From Chloroflexota bacterium (GTDB taxonomy: Bacteria > Chloroflexota > Anaerolineae > 4572-78): a DNA stretch of 7,226 nucleotides. Below, piece after piece: positions 6,385-7,226 of the stretch. The position numbers and the translations under genes are program-made. A model generated the notes under the pieces. That model was not told where the DNA came from, made no database searches, and was given only the letters and a program-made list of their open reading frames with translations. The stretch is taken from NCBI GenBank assembly GCA_024278015.1, contig JAJRUC010000462.1, forward strand, positions 1 through 7,226, given 5' to 3'. How positions within the stretch are numbered: the first letter of the stretch is position 1; each line of letters begins with the position of its first letter.

Positions 6385-6969
6385 ATGCAAGCCTTGAAAG
6401 AACGTATTTTAACCGAAGGCCAAAATCTGGGGGGCGGTATCCTTAAGGTAGACAGCTTCATCAACCATCAGGTTGACCCGGCCATGATGCTGGCTATCGG
6501 CGGCGCGCTGGCGGCCCATTTTGGGGCAATGGGCATCAACAAAATTCTCACCGCCGAAATCTCCGGCATTGCGCCCGCCTTGATGACCGCCCTGGCGCTG
6601 GGCGTAAAAGTAACCTACGCCCGCAAAAGCAAACCCGTCACTATGCCCACCCATGTCCTGATGACCACCGCCCCTTCGCACACCAAAGGGGGCGAAGTGT
6701 ATCTGATGGTCTCGCCGGAGTTTTTGGGGCCGGAGGACAAGGTGCTGATTGTGGACGATTTTTTAGCCAGCGGAAACACCATCATGGCCCTGGTTAAACT
6801 GGCCCGCTCTGCCGGGGCCGAAGTCATCGGCGTGGGGGCTGTCATCGAAAAATCGTTTGAAGGGGGGCGAGCCATGCTGCAAGCCGAAGGGCTGCACGTC
6901 CGCTCATTGGCCGTCATCGAAAAAATGACCGACACCGAAATTATTTTTGCCGAGGGAGTCTCTCCGTGA
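6385..6969 (+). CDS. xpt: xanthine phosphoribosyltransferase
   Basis: Cytoplasmic purine salvage enzyme: xanthine + PRPP gives XMP + pyrophosphate. At 194 residues it has the normal length of the Bacillus-type Xpt, and its start (MQALKERI) aligns with that protein. Recognisable segments are LKVDSFINHQVDP (20-32), the base-proximal ISGIAPALMT (59-68), the PRPP-binding motif VLIVDDFLASGNT (120-132) with its acidic pair, and GVGAVIEKSFEGGR (149-162). The gene is first in an operon with guaA, which uses its product; the TGA stop overlaps the guaA GTG start by four bases (GTGA, 6966-6969). Transcription probably starts near 6367 from the promoter at 6332-6360. A related purine or orotate phosphoribosyltransferase is the only alternative, and the full-length similarity to Xpt makes that unlikely. 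Confidence 0.95.
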   Translation: MQALKERILTEGQNLGGGILKVDSFINHQVDPAMMLAIGGALAAHFGAMGINKILTAEISGIAPALMTALALGVKVTYARKSKPVTMPTHVLMTTAPSHTKGGEVYLMVSPEFLGPEDKVLIVDDFLASGNTIMALVKLARSAGAEVIGVGAVIEKSFEGGRAMLQAEGLHVRSLAVIEKMTDTEIIFAEGVSP

Positions 6970-7226
6970 GCCAACGCCGCGCCATTGTCATTTTAGACTT
7001 TGGGTCGCAGTACAGCCAACTGATTGCCCGTCGCGTGCGAGAGCTGGAGGTTTATTGCGAGTTGCTCCCTTTTGATGCGCCCGCCGCCCAAATCAAGGCC
7101 CTGAACCCGCCCGGCTTCATCCTGTCCGGCGGCCCGGCCTCGGTTTACGCGGCAAACGCGCCTCAACTCCCGGCCCACATTCTGCAAAGCGGCAAGCCGG
7201 TATTGGGCATTTGCTACGGCATGCAA
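6966..7226 (+). CDS. guaA: GMP synthase (glutamine-hydrolysing), N-terminal part, 3' partial
   Basis: Converts XMP to GMP with ATP and glutamine. The 87 residues in the window belong to the class I glutamine amidotransferase domain: AIVILDFGSQYSQLIARRVRE near the N-terminus, GFILSGGPASV (about 50-60), and PVLGICYGMQ (78-87) with the nucleophile Cys83 in the usual GICYGMQ nucleophile elbow. The frame stays open to the window edge; the remaining amidotransferase and ATP pyrophosphatase domains lie outside. GTG 6966 is the start: GGGAG ends seven bases upstream (6954-6958), and the codon overlaps the xpt stop, so translation is probably coupled. The pair takes xanthine to GMP in two steps. The wider amidotransferase family shares the fold, but the DFGSQY and GGPASV signatures point to GuaA. 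Confidence 0.95.
   Translation, partial: MSQRRAIVILDFGSQYSQLIARRVRELEVYCELLPFDAPAAQIKALNPPGFILSGGPASVYAANAPQLPAHILQSGKPVLGICYGMQ

Overview
The window looks like a chromosomal piece of a GC-rich environmental bacterium. A Chloroflexota (Anaerolineae-like) origin is the best guess. This rests on the Thr/Pro-rich tether in a membrane-anchored heme protein, the doubled-CXXCH cytochromes, and the pairing of a RapA-like SNF2 ATPase with a coiled-coil/zinc partner. No marker gene proves it, so the taxonomy is inference.

Left part (1-2656): two convergent units encode secreted c-type cytochromes. On the + strand, a seven-heme cytochrome (5' end outside the window) is followed after 14 bases by a small protein with one membrane helix, a long Pro/Thr/Ala tether and one heme site at its extreme C-terminus. 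A strong hairpin terminator (1502-1539) closes this unit. On the - strand lies a six-heme paralogue of the first cytochrome with a clear ribosome binding site and signal peptide. Upstream of it, between a TATACT -10 box and the end of the next gene, is a tandem array of seven heptamers spaced exactly 11 bases apart. This is the layout of an OmpR/PhoB-type response-regulator binding region, and it is the most striking non-coding signal in the window.

Middle part (2657-6249, - strand): a translationally coupled two-gene module. The first gene is an SNF2-family DNA-dependent ATPase with an N-terminal Cys4 zinc ribbon and an apparent insertion of about 125 residues between motifs III and IV. The second is a 430-residue protein with a central coiled coil and a Cys4 zinc-binding motif, joined to the first by an ATGA overlap. 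The ATPase core is clear. The biological role of the pair is not known from the sequence.

Right part (6250-7226): a short divergent promoter region, then a + strand purine salvage operon. xpt (xanthine to XMP) overlaps guaA (XMP to GMP, 3' end outside the window) by 4 bases, so two consecutive enzymatic steps are translationally coupled. The xpt promoter has good -35 and -10 boxes and a small inverted repeat over them. The SNF2 gene may be transcribed as a leaderless mRNA from the other side of the same region.

No tRNA, rRNA, CRISPR array, insertion sequence or riboswitch was found. No gene-free stretch exceeds 300 bases; the longest are 2483-2656 and 6250-6384, both regulatory.
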